Source of the DNA: Clostridia bacterium
GTDB taxonomy: Bacteria; Bacillota; Clostridia; Christensenellales; Aristaeellaceae
Length of the DNA: 43,001 nt
Assembly (NCBI GenBank): GCA_017516765.1
Contig: JAFXBE010000037.1
Span: 1-43,001 of the forward strand
Reading direction: 5' to 3'
Shown: positions 41,583 through 43,001 of the stretch, piece after piece
Layout of the letters: every line of letters starts with the position of its first letter
Numbering within the stretch: position 1 is the stretch's first letter
Translations under genes and position numbers: made by a program
Notes under the pieces: generated by a model
Databases searched by the model: none
Told to the model about the DNA's origin: nothing
The model's input: the letters and a program-made list of their open reading frames with translations, nothing else

Positions 41583-41611
41583 ACCATACCATAAAAAACC
41601 AGATTTATCAA
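41583..41611 (-). promoter_or_regulatory. Promoter of the MORN-repeat gene
   Basis: On the minus strand TTGATA and TATGGT are separated by 17 bases. Confidence 0.6.
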
Positions 41612-41634
41612 TGTCATATTGGTATCATCGACAC

Positions 41635-41778
41635 ACCCACGTGTTTGTCAACGACCCCACCATGGGGGATGGGCTGTATGTGGAGTGGATGCCGGAGGTG
41701 TGTGCAAAGCAAACAGAAGCGGCAGAGCGTTTACTCTGCCGCTTTTGCTGCACCTTGGCAGCCTGCTGCCCGATTTGA
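41635..41778 (+). pseudogene. spoIVB 3'-end remnant
   Basis: Nineteen codons (41635-41691) encode THVFVNDPTMGDGLYVEWM, matching the last conserved block of SpoIVB (40661-40717). By hand, 49 of 57 bases and 16 of 19 residues agree; most base changes are silent, and 18 bases (AACGACCCCACCATGGGG) are identical. The frame then leaves homology and runs to a stop at 41778 through a terminator hairpin. No start codon or upstream part of the gene is present, so it is a fragment. Confidence 0.8.
41717..41746. terminator. Hairpin between the spoIVB remnant and the esterase gene
   Basis: AAGCGGCAGAG/CTCTGCCGCTT, 11-bp perfect stem, six-base loop, TTT on the plus strand. It could end transcripts from either side. 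Confidence 0.6.
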
Positions 41779-42729
41779 TCAGAACCCGACCCTGCGGATG
41801 GCATCCACCAGGTTTCTGCCGTAGAGCTCCATGCCGAGGCAGTTGGGGTGCAGATTGTCCCGGAAATACTCGGGCAGATGAGGCACCAGCGCAAAGCCGT
41901 CCACCACCGTCACGTTGGGGTACTGCTCTGCGATCTTCTTTACATTCCCGCAGAAGCGCACCAGCGTATCGTACCCTTCGGGGCGGTCGCCGCGCCACAG
42001 GGGCGTTACGCACAGCACCGGGGTATCGCCGTAAACATTCTGAAGGCACCGGTAGTACTCCTCCACCGCCTCCATGGTCTCGCAGCCGAACTGGTTGGTG
42101 CCCATGGCAATGATGATCTTGTCCGGCCTGTAGCCCTCCATGGGGGTCATGGTGTTTTTGTCGTACACATAGCCGCCGATGCCCTGATTGAGAATATCGT
42201 AATTCAGCAGCCGGTTGGCGACGCTCACATAGGTGTGGGAGGAACGCAGGGGGCCGTAGCCCTGGGTGATGGAATCGCCGATCCACAGTACCTTCTCGCC
42301 CTTCTTTGCAGGGGTGAAGGCTGCGTTGATCTCAAAATCCCGCACCAGCACGGTGGCATCGGCGGGCAGGTAGATGATGACCTGCTTTTCCCCCGCCTCC
42401 ATATCAAAAGACAGGGTGCCTTCCTCGGGGATATCCTTCACATAGTGAATGGTGTGGGCCAGCCCGTCCACATACAGCTCCACCGTATCCTCCGAACCCT
42501 TCCAGATGAACTTGTAGCCAAAGGTGATCTTGGTGGCGGTGGTGGTCAGCTCGAAGGTCTTTGCGCTGGAGGCAAAGCTGCGGTCGTACCAGAAGGTGAC
42601 GGGCGAGTTGCGGAAATAGTCCATTTGCTTTTCGTCGTATTGGAAGGCCTGCAGCCAGCCGTCCGGGGTCTCTTCAAAGCGGAGTGCGCCGAAGTAGATG
42701 GTTTTGAGTTGGTCGTTGCCAAGAAGCAT
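41779..42729 (-). CDS. SGNH/GDSL hydrolase (carbohydrate esterase-like)
   Basis: A 316-residue protein with an N-terminal beta-sandwich (about 1-140) and a C-terminal SGNH domain. All four blocks are visible: VLWIGDSITQGYG (Ser153), NQGIGGY (Gly184), AMGTNQF (Asn212) and RDNLHPN (Asp291, His294). The two-domain layout resembles CE2-type and related acetyl esterases that remove acetyl groups from plant or microbial glycans. No signal peptide, so it would act on imported oligosaccharides with the GH9 and GH30 enzymes (inference). ATG 42729 is chosen because AAGGAGG lies 8-9 bases upstream; earlier in-frame ATGs overlap the promoter. Confidence 0.88.
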   Translation of the reverse strand: MLLGNDQLKTIYFGALRFEETPDGWLQAFQYDEKQMDYFRNSPVTFWYDRSFASSAKTFELTTTATKITFGYKFIWKGSEDTVELYVDGLAHTIHYVKDIPEEGTLSFDMEAGEKQVIIYLPADATVLVRDFEINAAFTPAKKGEKVLWIGDSITQGYGPLRSSHTYVSVANRLLNYDILNQGIGGYVYDKNTMTPMEGYRPDKIIIAMGTNQFGCETMEAVEEYYRCLQNVYGDTPVLCVTPLWRGDRPEGYDTLVRFCGNVKKIAEQYPNVTVVDGFALVPHLPEYFRDNLHPNCLGMELYGRNLVDAIRRVGF

Positions 42730-42763
42730 GAGGGGTGCCTCCTTGTGTTTTTTCATTGGTTTC

Positions 42764-42792
42764 AGTATATAGCGTTTTCGGGAGGTGCACAA
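42764..42792 (-). promoter_or_regulatory. Promoter of the SGNH hydrolase gene
   Basis: On the minus strand TTGTGC and TATACT are separated by 17 bases. Confidence 0.6.
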
Positions 42793-42863
42793 TATTCAAA
42801 GGCATAAGGATTTTGGGACATATATAGCAAGAGCGTGGAACCCAAGCTCCACGCCCTTGTTTC

Positions 42864-43001
42864 AGCTCGTCAAAAAACACGCCTGCGGCGGCTTTTTTGA
42901 CGACTTTTGCACCGTTTGCCTAGGAGCCTACGGCTCCCCGGGCGGCAAACGGCGATAGGAACCCCTTGCTACGCAAGGGTTCCGAAACCACCGGAAGGGT
43001 G
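42864..43001 (+). repeat. Convergent-intergenic repeat, copy C (cut by window end)
   Basis: Starts AGCTCGTCAAAAAA and is almost identical to copy A for 110 bases, then continues ACCGGAAGGGTG as in copy B, so it is the long form. A hairpin GCGTGGA/TCCACGC (42833-42854) precedes it. The right end lies outside the window. Confidence 0.8.

Overview
The window looks like a chromosomal segment of a G+C-rich, anaerobic, endospore-lineage member of the Bacillota (class Clostridia), probably a gut or rumen species. Support: a SpoIVB-type sporulation peptidase, an oxygen-independent ribonucleotide reductase (NrdD), strong AGGAGG ribosome binding sites, TTGACA-17-TATAAT promoters, ECF-type QueT, and several secreted proteins with short Gram-positive signal peptides. 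No phage, plasmid, rRNA or CRISPR locus is visible.

Layout. 1-4.9 kb: the end of a leucine-rich-repeat surface protein, a DUF1846 protein, a DUF2441-like protein, a GNAT acetyltransferase and an A+T-rich P-loop kinase. 5-12.3 kb: repeats, then a sugar ABC transporter (binding protein plus two permeases, no ATPase) convergent with a two-gene operon for a TIM-barrel hydrolase-like protein and a GH30 enzyme. 12.4-22.6 kb: an archaeal/eukaryotic-type aspartyl-tRNA synthetase, a Nudix hydrolase, two MATE exporters, a GH9 enzyme, an SH3b protein, NagA and QueT. 22.7-31.5 kb: a WG/PQQ-like secreted protein, then a minus-strand operon-like run of five mostly cell-envelope genes (lipoprotein, lipocalin-like repeat protein, TMEM43-like membrane protein, SH3b protein, DUF4428 protein). 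31.7-35.3 kb: a divergent three-gene signalling operon (sensor-like pseudokinase, kinase, LuxR-type regulator). 35.8-36.5 kb: seven tRNA genes. 37-42.8 kb: nrdD, spoIVB, an inserted-looking MORN gene and an SGNH esterase.

How the genes fit together. The ABC transporter, GH30, GH9, the barrel protein, NagA and the SGNH esterase all lack export signals except the binding protein, which suggests import of oligosaccharides followed by breakdown inside the cell. The signalling operon is divergent from the envelope-protein operon across a 39-bp dyad, so that operon is a plausible target.

Most unusual points: (1) a repeat family with imperfect terminal inverted repeats that sits between convergent genes; (2) an 89-bp three-hairpin element directly after two stop codons, whose stem sequences differ while pairing and linkers are kept; (3) the 3' end of spoIVB is duplicated 974 bp downstream, bracketing a self-contained A+T-rich gene; (4) an intrinsic terminator in the leader of a MATE gene; (5) a kinase pair in which one partner has lost its catalytic residues; (6) NrdD with one zinc-ligand cysteine replaced by aspartate. 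All calls are from reading sequence and translations only; no database search was run.
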